64,000 nt of DNA from JBBDIK01 sp964640385 (GTDB lineage Bacteria > Actinomycetota > UBA4738 > JBBDHU01). The DNA lies in NCBI GenBank assembly GCA_964640385.1, contig CAZXFL010000005.1, positions 1 through 64,000 on the forward strand, in the 5' to 3' direction. Under the pieces are notes generated by a model, which was not told the DNA's origin, did not search any database, and saw only the letters and a program-made list of their open reading frames with translations. The position numbers and the translations under genes were made by a program. Below are positions 35,111 through 42,535 of this stretch, one piece after another. Each line of letters begins with the position of its first letter. Within the stretch, counting starts at the first letter, position 1.

Positions 35111-35280
35111 GACTCATACACCACGTTGACGGACTCGGCCTCGACCTCCGGGTTTCCCCACCCAGGGTGACTGAGGAATGTGCCGGATCCGAACGTGTCG
35201 ACAACCACGAATGGATTGCTGGGAGCCTTCTCCTCCGCCGCGATCATGTCCTTGAGTAGCAGGTACTGCGCTGGTTCCAC
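35111..35280 (-). pseudogene. 5' half of the IS-split 120-residue gene
   Basis: GTG 35280 follows AAAGGAT and encodes 57 residues (QYLLLKDMIAAEEKAPSNPF and FLSHPGWGNPEVEAESVNVV) before the IS begins in the middle of a Ser codon. Joined to 33618-33810 it gives 120 residues. No family was recognised; the gene was evidently functional before the insertion. Confidence 0.65.
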
Positions 35281-35365
35281 TTGCGATCCTTTCGAATCCG
35301 TGGACGATGCCTGGACCGCAGCATCCGCCTCCGATTCTTCCGAACCTCGGAGGTCGGGTGGTTCC

Positions 35366-35539
35366 CTAGGTTGTCTTGCGCTCTACCTTCGTTACTCCCT
35401 TGTAGGTTGCGATCTGCCCAACCCTGTCGGAGAAGAAGTCCACTGTCCCATCCTTCTCCGTGTACTTGTCCGCCTCGACTTCCTCGACGGCAAAGTCGCT
35501 CTTCGTTCCATCGAGGAATGTGACCAGGAAGACTGCCAT
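35366..35539 (-). CDS. small acidic protein of 57 residues
   Basis: ATG 35539 is preceded by AGGGGGGAAA. The product begins MAVFLVTFLDGTKSDFAVEE and continues with VDFFSDRVGQIATYKGVTKV, a compact all-beta pattern seen in several small hypothetical proteins of mobile elements. No membrane segment or Cys is present. Function unknown. Confidence 0.7.
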   Translation of the reverse strand: MAVFLVTFLDGTKSDFAVEEVEADKYTEKDGTVDFFSDRVGQIATYKGVTKVERKTT

Positions 35540-35629
35540 GCTGTTTCCCCCCTCTGGATTCAATGACATGAAGGCGGCGAGGGCGCTCCGACGTGCGCTG
35601 GATCCGCCACGAAGTTCGGCGCCGAGTCT

Positions 35630-35872
35630 CTACTTCGTTGGGCCCGCAGTCGAGACCGCCGAACCACCAACGAGGCCGACCATCGCGCCAACGAGCGTTC
35701 CGAAGGCCGTCCAGACGGCTGTGGTGTCCTTGTCTGCCATGCCCAGAATGACTCCAGTCACGAGCATCCCCACGCCCAGCACCGCGAGAACGACGAGTGC
35801 TGCAGTCCAGACGGCACGGAGAGCCCTGTCGCCTGACGGCGCAGGAAGTGACTCTTTCGATTGTTCGGTCAT
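35630..35872 (-). CDS. small two-helix membrane protein of 80 residues
   Basis: The product has a polar N-terminal 20 residues and two hydrophobic helices (AVWTAALVVLAVLGVGMLVT and AFGTLVGAMVGLVGGSA) joined by a charged turn ADKDTT. This hairpin layout resembles small holin-like or modulator proteins, but nothing else supports such a role. The ATG follows GGGGGCTTAGGGA. It precedes the 57-residue gene on the same strand and could be co-transcribed with it. Confidence 0.68.
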   Translation of the reverse strand: MTEQSKESLPAPSGDRALRAVWTAALVVLAVLGVGMLVTGVILGMADKDTTAVWTAFGTLVGAMVGLVGGSAVSTAGPTK

Positions 35873-35921
35873 TCCCTAAGCCCCCTTGAGCTCGTCGGTG
35901 TCTCTCGGATTCAGTCCCAAG

Positions 35922-36083
35922 CTATGAACAGTTGCCGGCCTCTCGTTTCGCAAGGCACTCGTTGTCGAACTCGCCCGATGTCGGCTTCGTGTCGCTCGAG
36001 ACGTAGTCCGAGAGGGGCCAGTTGCTGCAGTTTGAGCAGAAGTGCCAGGTGTCGCTTCCCCTCTTCTTTCGGTATTCGGCCAT
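35922..36083 (-). CDS. small Cys/Trp protein with WHFCSNCSNWP motif, 53 residues
   Basis: A clear Shine-Dalgarno (GGGAGG, eight bases upstream) precedes ATG 36083. The 53-residue product contains SDTWHFCSNCSNWP, two later cysteines (NECLAKREAGNCS) and no membrane segment. The W-x-F-C-x-x-C-x-x-W-P signature recurs in small proteins of unknown role. Four cysteines suggest one metal site. It heads a run of three small same-strand genes down to 35366. A 12-bp tandem repeat lies about 200 bases upstream. Confidence 0.72.
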   Translation of the reverse strand: MAEYRKKRGSDTWHFCSNCSNWPLSDYVSSDTKPTSGEFDNECLAKREAGNCS

Positions 36084-36279
36084 TGAGTTCCCTCCCTTCG
36101 GGTTCTTCTCTCTTCATCTCTCATCGCGCCGAGACGAGGCGGGTTCCCGTCTAGGCCATCTCCTTCTTCATCCTGGGCAAGTCGTCGCTTTCCCCAATTT
36201 TGGCACGCGGCAGGAGTCGGATGCAAACTCATGGACAATGAAACACGTTGCAGCACAACGGGTACGCGCGGTCGTCGGC

Positions 36280-36303
36280 GCCACTTAGTGCGCCATTTGG
36301 TGT
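36280..36303. repeat. tandem 12-bp repeat (two copies), locus 1
   Basis: GCCACTTAGTGC and GCCATTTGGTGT are adjacent and fit GCCAYTTNGYGY. The same two-copy arrangement occurs at 39204-39227. Each locus lies upstream of a minus-strand small or secreted gene, so a regulator-binding site is the simplest reading. The rest of 36084-36405 holds no gene I can recognise. Confidence 0.6.
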
Positions 36304-36405
36304 GGGGCTGCCCGTCAACGCGCATGATTCATCCATTCCGCGTTCATCACGTGCAAAGAGAGTCCTTCGAGGTAGGGAATGGCCGAGCGGGCAATCGCTC
36401 GGACC

Positions 36406-37062
36406 TCATTCTCCCGATGTGGTCGAACCATCGCGCGGCACCTGCCCCTGGGGCTCGACTACACCGGTCAGCAGATCAGCGGCGCGCGAATATAAGCGCA
36501 TAGCACCTTCGTGGTCACCCTGGTACTCCAGCTCGGCCCCACGAAGTTGGAGCCACTTGGCCTCGCGCTCCGCCTCCGTAGGAACGTCCCCCCGGAGCCT
36601 ATGACTGAGGTCCCATGCTTCGAACTGCCCACGCAGGTCCGCACCTCGACCGACGCACACAGCGCCTCCAGAGGGAACTTCAACGATTGCTTGGCCCGGA
36701 GCCTGACAGGTGTCAAAGAGGCTCTGTGGTGGTTCGCCGTCAACCAAGGGCGTCGGACTCAGCCCAAGGTTCGTCCTTAGCTGCTCGCCCGTCTCACCCT
36801 TCGTCGTCTGGTAGAGGTCGAGCTGTGCTCCTACCACGGCGGTTGTGAGGGAAAGCCCAACAATCGCCGCGAGCAGCGTGATCTTCCGAATGCGGCGTCG
36901 ATGACGATTCCGCTTCAAGCGCGACGCCCCAGGCCCGTTGGAAGGAAGCTCGCCGTCTAGAGCGTCGAACATCCGTTGCCTAGCTTCGCGTCGCGACTGT
37001 GTGCTGGGGGTGACGTCCAAACCCTCGCCCCATCTCTTCAACAAGTCGAATTCGTCGCTCAC
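36406..37062 (-). CDS. membrane partner (putative anti-sigma) of the sigma factor
   Basis: The 218-residue protein has a cytosolic N-terminus (DEFDLLKRWGEGLDV...ARQRMFDALDGE), one membrane helix near residues 60-80 (ITLLAAIVGLSLTTAVVGA) and an outer domain with two Cys. It starts inside the sigma gene's stop (ATGA overlap), the usual layout for an anti-sigma factor, though no ZAS zinc motif is present. The outer domain (LGLSPTPLVDGEPP, EAWDLSHRLRGDVPTEAE, RAADLL) is clearly homologous to the secreted protein at 37962-38423. Confidence 0.75.
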   Translation of the reverse strand: MSDEFDLLKRWGEGLDVTPSTQSRREARQRMFDALDGELPSNGPGASRLKRNRHRRRIRKITLLAAIVGLSLTTAVVGAQLDLYQTTKGETGEQLRTNLGLSPTPLVDGEPPQSLFDTCQAPGQAIVEVPSGGAVCVGRGADLRGQFEAWDLSHRLRGDVPTEAEREAKWLQLRGAELEYQGDHEGAMRLYSRAADLLTGVVEPQGQVPRDGSTTSGE

Positions 37063-37697
37063 GACGATTCACCTACCGTTCCACGTTGGCCTCTACCTAC
37101 ACTTGCCCCGTTCGAATCCAGGAGTTCCCTCAGCCGCCTTTTTCCGCGGGAGATTCTCGACCGAACGGTCCCTATCGGGAGGCCTGTCACCCGCGCAACA
37201 TCCTCATAAGGGAAGCCGCCCCACACGTGCAGGAGCAGAGCCTCCCTCTGCTCCGGGTCCAGCGCAACGAGGGCACGGGCAACATCCATCCGCATGTCGA
37301 TTGCGCCGCCAGGGTCGATAGCCACGCTACCTTGCTGCAACTCAGAGAGGAGTCGCAGGTGCTGAACCTCCTCCCTAGCGTGCCGCCGCGCCAGGTTGGC
37401 TGCGATACCGAAGAGCCACGGGCCCGCGTCAGGATAGGAAAGGTCGTAACGTTGTCTGGAGGCGATCGCCTGGGCGAAGGTTTCCGCCGCGAGCTCTTCA
37501 CCGACTCCTGAACCGAACCGCCTGACAAGGAACCTGCGTACACGGTCGTAGTGTCTCTCGAAAACAAGGGCGAACTGGCTCGCCTCCCCAATCGAGGCCC
37601 TGATGACGTCCGCATCCGAAGGTGTGCCCCCGCGTAGGTTCACCCCTACCGAATCCAACGCCCCCTCACGGAAGTCCCTCTTAGGGGCTCGCGTCAT
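37059..37697 (-). CDS. ECF-like RNA polymerase sigma factor
   Basis: The 212-residue protein has sigma region 2 (FERHYDRVRRFLVRRF...AETFAQAIASRQRYD...AGPWLFGIAANLARRH) and region 4 (LDPEQREALLLHVWG, then GFPYEDVARVTGLPIGTVRS), with the linker expected of ECF factors. It would direct RNA polymerase to a small regulon, and is presumably held by the overlapping membrane gene. A 39-codon open frame also ends in the sigma start codon, but its coding nature is uncertain. Sigma factors are uncommon cargo on integrative elements of this size. Confidence 0.88.
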   Translation of the reverse strand: MTRAPKRDFREGALDSVGVNLRGGTPSDADVIRASIGEASQFALVFERHYDRVRRFLVRRFGSGVGEELAAETFAQAIASRQRYDLSYPDAGPWLFGIAANLARRHAREEVQHLRLLSELQQGSVAIDPGGAIDMRMDVARALVALDPEQREALLLHVWGGFPYEDVARVTGLPIGTVRSRISRGKRRLRELLDSNGASVGRGQRGTVGESS

Positions 37698-37850
37698 GCC
37701 GCCAAGGTCCCTTCCCTAGGCTCAGACTGGACTGGGTGCCGAGCTGACGCTTTGAGGAGATTCTCACACGATGCTCGTCCGAAGTCGCCGTCCGGCACAG
37801 TCCGATTTGGCATTTCGGCCAAGTAGGGCCAAGAACCGAAGAGAAGAGAG

Positions 37851-37865
37851 CCAGGCTTAGCCTGG
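37851..37865 (-). terminator. hairpin terminator downstream of the secreted-protein operon
   Basis: CCAGGC-TTA-GCCTGG forms a 6-bp stem. On the minus strand it is followed by a pyrimidine-rich CTCTCTTCTCTTC tract, fitting an intrinsic terminator for the 39049-37962 transcript. Confidence 0.55.
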
Positions 37866-37961
37866 GCGTGGCGGAGGCGTTCCACCTCGTGGCTGTCGGC
37901 GACCGCGTTATCCCGGGCACGGGCCCACCAACCGGGTCCGTGCGTGGCTGGCCGGGACCTG

Positions 37962-38423
37962 CTAGCTGGGAGTCGAGGCATCCGCCTCAAGCAGGTCGGC
38001 GGCCTGGTTGTAGATTTCCCGGGCCTCCTCATGCTTGCCGGCTTCGTCGAGCTCGTCGGCCTCGAGGCTCAGGGCCTGCGCCTGCATTTCCAGGTCAGTC
38101 GGAGTGTGGCCGCGAAGCCGCTGGCTGATGTCCCACGCCTCCAGGGGGTCCGTCGTGGCCTCAGCTGTGCAGAAGGCCGTGTTGTCCCCGACCTCGACCA
38201 AGATTCCATCACAAGTCTTGAAGTACTCGTCGGGTTCTCCACCCACGTACTGTTTCGGCGCGAGCCCAAGTTCGGATGCCAGACTCGCGCCCGTAAGGCT
38301 TCTCGTCTCCGTGTACGCAGAGTGCGAGGCCCCACTGGCGGAGGGGCTCAGAATCAGGAGCATCTGAAGTCCGACGATGGCCAGTGCGGCCGCCGCCGCG
38401 ACGAGGCTGATTCTCTTCTTCAT
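37962..38423 (-). CDS. secreted protein sharing the outer domain of the sigma partner
   Basis: The 153-residue product has a signal peptide (ISLVAAAAALAIVGLQMLLI, ending SASGAS). Its mature domain carries SLASELGLAPKQYVGGEPDE, LEAWDISQRLRGHTPTDLE and IYNQAADLLEAD, with two Cys. These match the outer domain of the membrane protein at 36406 across its full length. It lies 44 bases after the RTX-like gene on the same strand, so the two are probably one operon. A decoy, ligand or signal for the membrane partner is an inference worth testing. Confidence 0.75.
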   Translation of the reverse strand: MKKRISLVAAAAALAIVGLQMLLILSPSASGASHSAYTETRSLTGASLASELGLAPKQYVGGEPDEYFKTCDGILVEVGDNTAFCTAEATTDPLEAWDISQRLRGHTPTDLEMQAQALSLEADELDEAGKHEEAREIYNQAADLLEADASTPS

Positions 38424-38467
38424 GGTCTTTTCCCTTCCCTATGAGGGGGAATTCGACTTGGCGCTAC

Positions 38468-39049
38468 CTATTCCGGATCGTGAGTCGTCTCACATTCGAA
38501 GAAGGAGTCATTCCCGGGTCCACCGGTGCAGTTGTCGACGCCCGGCCCACCTGTGAGGTCGTCGTTGTCGGCACCGCCGAACAGGTTATCTGGCCCATCA
38601 TTGCCGGTGATGGTGTCGTTGCCGGCGTCGCCCTCAAGAATGTCGTTGCCTTCGTTGCCGTGCATCTCGTCCCCGCCGTCCCCTCCAGACGACGTGTCGT
38701 TGTCTCCAGAACCGAGCAGGGCGGGATCGCTTCCGCCTGCGCCAAAGGTGTGGTCTGGGTCGCTCCCCCCATCGAGACGGTCTTCATCAGGCCCTCCCTC
38801 AAGGTTGTCCTGGCCTGAATCCCCGCAGACTCGGTCGTCGCCGCCGTGCCCGTCGCCCGTGTCATTGCCTCCAAGGCCTGACCAGACGTCTGAACCGTTC
38901 CCGCCGTCCCAGTCGTTGTCATTGTTGTTGCCGTCAGGTCCGGATTGGTTGAAGCAGACTGAGGTGGCCGACGCAGCGGTGGGCACTGCCAGCCCGATCG
39001 CCATAACTCCGGCGACCGCGAGCGGAAGGATCGATCCCTTGATGCGCAT
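38468..39049 (-). CDS. secreted RTX-like calcium-binding protein
   Basis: The 193-residue product has a signal peptide (ILPLAVAGVMAIGLAVPTAASA) and about a dozen Gly/Asp-rich nonapeptide-like repeats (GGNDTGDGHGGDD, GNEGNDILEGDAGNDT, GGPGNDSF), typical of calcium-binding beta-roll proteins. Cys occurs at both ends. It is short compared with RTX toxins and has no enzymatic domain, so a structural or binding role at the cell surface is likely. ATG 39049 follows AGGAGG. A tandem 12-bp repeat lies 155 bases upstream. Confidence 0.82.
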   Translation of the reverse strand: MRIKGSILPLAVAGVMAIGLAVPTAASATSVCFNQSGPDGNNNDNDWDGGNGSDVWSGLGGNDTGDGHGGDDRVCGDSGQDNLEGGPDEDRLDGGSDPDHTFGAGGSDPALLGSGDNDTSSGGDGGDEMHGNEGNDILEGDAGNDTITGNDGPDNLFGGADNDDLTGGPGVDNCTGGPGNDSFFECETTHDPE

Positions 39050-39203
39050 GGGTTCCTCCTGTGAGGTTGCCGCGCTGGACCCTTTGCCAAGCGCCTTCGA
39101 CGAATTGGGCCAAAGCTAGCATCATCCCGTGGGAAACCCGAAAACCGCACCATCGACAGATAGCCTTGTGCCGCAAGGGAGTCGGGGGCTTCGAGCACGG
39201 GTC

Positions 39204-39227
39204 GCCATTTCGCGCGCCACTTTGTGT
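39204..39227. repeat. tandem 12-bp repeat (two copies), locus 2
   Basis: GCCATTTCGCGC and GCCACTTTGTGT are adjacent and match the pair at 36280-36303 (consensus GCCAYTTNGYGY). The site lies between the LuxR-type gene and the RTX-like gene, within the probable promoter region of the latter. Confidence 0.6.
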
Positions 39228-39238
39228 CAGGCGGCACC

Positions 39239-39475
39239 TCAGCGGGCATGAATCACACTCGCGTTCATCGCTTTCGCCACGAGATGGGGGCGATTCCTCG
39301 CGCCAACCTGAAGCATGCATCTTCGAACCGAATATCGCACCGCGCCGTGGGTGGTCCCAAGCTCCCTTGCGACCTCATGGTCGGTCAGTCCCCGGGCAAG
39401 CAATTCAACGATGCGAATGTCGTTGGGGTCGACCCGTGCCCACTCGTCACGCATGAGAGTCTCGGTGGTTGCCAT
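39239..39475 (-). CDS. LuxR/GerE-type DNA-binding protein, HTH domain only
   Basis: The 78-residue product is almost only a GerE-type HTH: NDIRIVELLARGLTDHEVAR, then ELGTTHGAVRYSVRRCMLQV and ARNRPHLVAKAM. ATG 39475 is chosen because the upstream small gene ends at 39496; a TTG at 39592 would overlap it. No receiver or ligand domain is present, so it is a single-domain regulator. It is a natural candidate for binding the tandem repeats next to it. Confidence 0.75.
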   Translation of the reverse strand: MATTETLMRDEWARVDPNDIRIVELLARGLTDHEVARELGTTHGAVRYSVRRCMLQVGARNRPHLVAKAMNASVIHAR

Positions 39476-39495
39476 GCGGCTGGCGCCTTCATTCG

Positions 39496-39686
39496 TCACC
39501 GCTTCGAGCCCCCTATGCGCCAAGCGCAGTTGTCGTAGCCCAGATCGTGCTTCGCCTCTGCCAGGGAGTCGTACCAGCGCTTGTGCCCTCAAGAACCTCG
39601 TTCAGCTGGCAGTTCGTCTCGCCGTAGGTGTCGTGGGTTTCCAGGGTGTTCGTGTTGCCCAGGTGTTGCTTGCGCTTGATGACCAC
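39496..39686 (-). pseudogene. small Cys-containing protein gene with a single-base frameshift
   Basis: GTG 39686 follows GGGAGG and encodes VVIKRKQHLGNTNTLETHD and then TNCQLNEVLEG. Near 39585 the frame fails, but adding one base in the GAGGGC run gives KRWYDSLAEAKHDLGYDNCA and a stop at 39496, a sensible 63-residue whole. The reading looks like a known type of small Cys-containing actinobacterial protein. A one-base loss in a G-run could be mutation or sequencing error. It would be co-transcribed with the LuxR-type gene 20 bases downstream. Confidence 0.55.
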
Positions 39687-39811
39687 TCGACGCGCCTCCC
39701 GACGCGAATCACTTCAGGCCGAATCTCGGCTCCTACCCATGTGGTTGTCCGGCGACTAGGGAGGGGTTCCCGCTACGACCGATTTTCTGCGCTCTCTTCG
39801 GTTTCCGGTGC

Positions 39812-40438
39812 CTACGAGACGATTCCGCGCACCGTCGACGCGTACCATCTCGTCCCACCGTGAGCCGTAGGCACGCCCTCCTCGTTCAGCCAGCGGGCGA
39901 TCTCGGTTGGTGTCAGGCCGCTGCGATGCATCCCACGGATCCGGAACCGAAGTTCGTCGGGGATGGCTCGCGGCCGACCGAGCTTGACGCCCTGAGCTTT
40001 CTTCAGCGCCAGCACGTCGCGGATCCGCTGCCCGATGACCCGTCGCTCCCATTGCGCAAGAACCGCGAGCAGTCCGGCCATCATCTCCCCGTGCGGGGTC
40101 GTGAGGTCGATGCCAAGGTCAAGGACCACCAGCGACCATCCGCGCTTTCGGGCGCGCTCCGTGAGGTTCGCGAAGTCCAGCACCGATCGCGAGAGCCGGT
40201 CGAGCTTGGCGACAACCAGCACGTCGGCCTCACCGCCTTCCAACCGTCGGAGGGCCTCGGCCAGTCCGGGGCGCTTGCGGACGCTCTTGCCCGACGCGGC
40301 GTCCTCCAGGCTCGCCAGCTGTTCCCAGCCCCGACGCTCGACCTCGTCGGCCACGGCTTGTCGCTGCGCGGCCAGGCTGTCCCCGTTCTGAGCCTGCTCC
40401 TCGGTGCTGACCCTCGCGTAACCGATCGCCCGCGTCAT
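39812..40438 (-). CDS. small serine recombinase (resolvase/invertase family)
   Basis: The 208-residue enzyme has the catalytic serine in GYARVSTEEQ, VLVVAKLDRLSRS, and the long E-helix region EMMAGLLAVLAQWERRVIGQ. A C-terminal HTH follows (IRGMHRSGLTPTEIARWLNE). ATG 40438 follows GGAGG. It is of resolvase length, unlike the 448-residue integrase at the element's right end, so it could resolve cointegrates, invert DNA, or be the relic of an older element nested here. Confidence 0.9.
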   Translation of the reverse strand: MTRAIGYARVSTEEQAQNGDSLAAQRQAVADEVERRGWEQLASLEDAASGKSVRKRPGLAEALRRLEGGEADVLVVAKLDRLSRSVLDFANLTERARKRGWSLVVLDLGIDLTTPHGEMMAGLLAVLAQWERRVIGQRIRDVLALKKAQGVKLGRPRAIPDELRFRIRGMHRSGLTPTEIARWLNEEGVPTAHGGTRWYASTVRGIVS

Positions 40439-40678
40439 CTCTACCGCCTCCCGTCCAGATAGTCAAGTAACTTGACGAATCTATCCGAGAAGCTCCAGAA
40501 CGTACAGGAACCTAATGATTCCTGTCTGACCACGCGAAGTAGGGGTTTTGTGTCTTCGGCGGGGGTCAGCCGTGGTTGGCGCATTCACCGACCGTGCCCG
40601 ATACTTGTGTGCTGCGACGCCGTCCAGGTGCGGATGGTGCCCGCGACCGGGGACGGACGGGTGGCATGGAGGTTAGGG

Positions 40679-41500
40679 ATGCCCAGGATCCGCGACGAGC
40701 TCTTCCGATGCGTCGTATTCCTGTACGTCTCCGAGGCTGATGCGCACTCATCCTCGAGGTACGGCGGCACAGGGTTCGTCGTTCAGTGTGAGTGGGGCAC
40801 GTTCCTGGTCTCGAACCGTCATGTGGCCATCGCGGGCGGGGCCCGATTCGCGCGAGTCAACCGGCTGGACGGCGGCGCTGAGATTGTCGAGCTGCCGGGG
40901 TCTGCCTTCGTCGGTCACGAGGGCGGCGATGACGTGGCTGCCGCGCCGCTTGAGATTGACGAGGAGTGGGATCTGCTTCCGCTGCCATGGGCCAATCTCT
41001 ATGGCGACCGCGCGACGTTCGGGACCCGGATGCGCGACCTGAATGTTGGCGTTGGAGACGATGTCGTGATGCTGGGTCGCTTCGTTGGTCACGACGGGCG
41101 CGAGCGGAACCTGCCAATCGCGAGGTTCGGAAACATCGCGATGATGCCCGGAGAACCCGTCGAGGATGCGCGAGGATTGCGAGTGGATGCGTTCTTGGCA
41201 GAAATGCACTCGCTTCCGGGCTTTAGCGGTTCCCCCGTTCTCCTCCACATCGGTCCGGGTTCCGATCGCGGAAACGGAACGATGATGCCATTCCACTCTC
41301 TCACGCTGGCGCTACTGGGCATCGATACAGGGCACAAGCAGGCGAACGAGAAAGTGTACGAGGGTGACTCGGACGAGACCGTGAATGAATCCTGGCGAGT
41401 CCGGCAGAACACGGGCATAGCGATTGTCTCTCCAGTATGGAGAATCGATGAGGTGCTACGTCAGTTCGCCGAAACGGGAGGTGCAGGCGGGCCAGCCTAG
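40679..41500 (+). CDS. trypsin-like serine peptidase, cytosolic
   Basis: ATG 40679 follows GGAGGTTAGGG and removes an upstream non-protein-like extension. The 273-residue protein has no signal peptide. It carries the chymotrypsin-fold pattern: GTGFVVQ...TFLVSNRHVA (His48), GGDDVAAAPL (Asp84/85) and LPGFSGSPVL (Ser185). Cytosolic trypsin-like proteases are recurrent in bacterial defence and toxin-activation systems, which fits the neighbouring nuclease genes, but its target is unknown. Confidence 0.82.
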   Translation: MPRIRDELFRCVVFLYVSEADAHSSSRYGGTGFVVQCEWGTFLVSNRHVAIAGGARFARVNRLDGGAEIVELPGSAFVGHEGGDDVAAAPLEIDEEWDLLPLPWANLYGDRATFGTRMRDLNVGVGDDVVMLGRFVGHDGRERNLPIARFGNIAMMPGEPVEDARGLRVDAFLAEMHSLPGFSGSPVLLHIGPGSDRGNGTMMPFHSLTLALLGIDTGHKQANEKVYEGDSDETVNESWRVRQNTGIAIVSPVWRIDEVLRQFAETGGAGGPA

Positions 41501-41533
41501 ACAGCCCATTAGGTCAGCGGCTGAACAAGACTG

Positions 41534-42316
41534 CTAACGCCCTCCTCGGACGTGCCTATCGATGACCTCCTGGAACTCTGCCATGGCCGAGGCTCCGTGT
41601 CGCGTTGCCGCCTCCAAGAATCCACGGTAGTCAGGGGCATCGAGGATGTCGTCGGGGAGATGCTCGATTTCCCCGATCGGCATACGCCCCCTGAGCGGCA
41701 AAGCGGGCACCTTGCCTTCGGCGAGGAAGTCCGCAGCGAACGGGGTAAACGTCATCATGAACCAGCCGAAGGGGGCGTGCTTGTCGTGAAGTGCTGCGAA
41801 GCGTCCCCGGCCGACTTCATCAAGAGCTGAGAACACGCGCGGGAATGTGTACTCCGTGTAGTTGAACAGCCGATTGAATCGCTCGGCAACCTGGGGGGCG
41901 AGATAGCTCTGCGTCCAGCTCGCTTCGAACTCATCCTGGAACTCTCTCCAAGTGACCAAGCGGATGTTCGTCAGATCCGCGGCCGGAGCGGCGCCGGATT
42001 GAAATCCAGACGACCCAATGATGTATCCGACGTTTGCGCCAGAATCCGCGACGACGGTCCGAAACTCTCGCACGACGCCTCGATCAACGGCTCTGGCCCA
42101 ATGCTTGCATTCACACAAGACGGTGTAGCGTCGACCGTCAGCGGGCTCCACGGCGAGGATGTCAACGTCGGCTTTCCCCCGGGCAAGCGGAATCGTGACG
42201 TCAACTTCGGCGGACAGCCCGGCTTCATTCAGGATTCTGGCTACCTGGTCCTGGAGATCTCTCCAGTCTGAGACTGGCGAGGCTGTAATCATCTCCAGAT
42301 GGTAAGCGTCCGGCAC
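41534..42316 (-). CDS. Mrr-like restriction endonuclease-fold protein
   Basis: The N-terminal third has the PD-(D/E)xK pattern: an N-terminal helix DLQDQVARILNEAG, KADVDILAVEP (Asp52) and YTVLCECKHW (Glu69-x-Lys71), then a later VREFRTVVADSGANVGYII strand-helix. This is typical of Mrr-type nucleases. The C-terminal 150 residues are unassigned and may recognise the target. GTG 42316 or ATG 42292 could be the start. It converges on the peptidase gene and follows a truncated XRE regulator. Confidence 0.78.
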   Translation of the reverse strand: MPDAYHLEMITASPVSDWRDLQDQVARILNEAGLSAEVDVTIPLARGKADVDILAVEPADGRRYTVLCECKHWARAVDRGVVREFRTVVADSGANVGYIIGSSGFQSGAAPAADLTNIRLVTWREFQDEFEASWTQSYLAPQVAERFNRLFNYTEYTFPRVFSALDEVGRGRFAALHDKHAPFGWFMMTFTPFAADFLAEGKVPALPLRGRMPIGEIEHLPDDILDAPDYRGFLEAATRHGASAMAEFQEVIDRHVRGGR

Positions 42317-42341
42317 CCGCAGCGTTCGTGCTTGGGGCGCG

Positions 42342-42521
42342 CTACTTGATGTCTCTGAGCAGCCTCGCCGGAGTCGCGCCTAGCGCCCGGGCAATCTGGA
42401 CGATGTTGAGCAGACTGATGTTGCGCTCGCCACGTTCCACGCTGCCAACGTAGGTCCGATGCAGGTCCGTGGCCTCACCCAGATCCGCCTGCGATAGCCC
42501 GGCCCGCTCGCGGAGCGGAGG
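42342..42521 (-). pseudogene. N-terminally truncated XRE-family regulator
   Basis: The frame encodes RERAGLSQADLGEATDLHRT, then YVGSVERGERNISLLNIVQI and ending PARLLRDIK, a near-complete XRE/HTH_3 domain. An in-frame TAG lies four codons upstream and no start codon is available, so the first 8-12 residues are lost. The ATG of a neighbouring frame nearby suggests a frameshift. It abuts the PIN-like gene head-to-head and precedes the Mrr-like gene. Confidence 0.6.
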
Positions 42522-42535
42522 CTATTCTTGTCTCC

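Noticed and set aside
33800..35125. Target-site duplication around the IS256-type element
   Set aside because: CGAGAAGA and GACTCATA on the two flanks do not match, and the split gene rejoins exactly without one.
37694..37813. 39-codon frame ending in the sigma start codon (MPNRTVPDGDFGRAS...)
   Set aside because: The stop/start overlap is suggestive, but there is no ribosome site or protein-like pattern, so it is only mentioned under the sigma gene.
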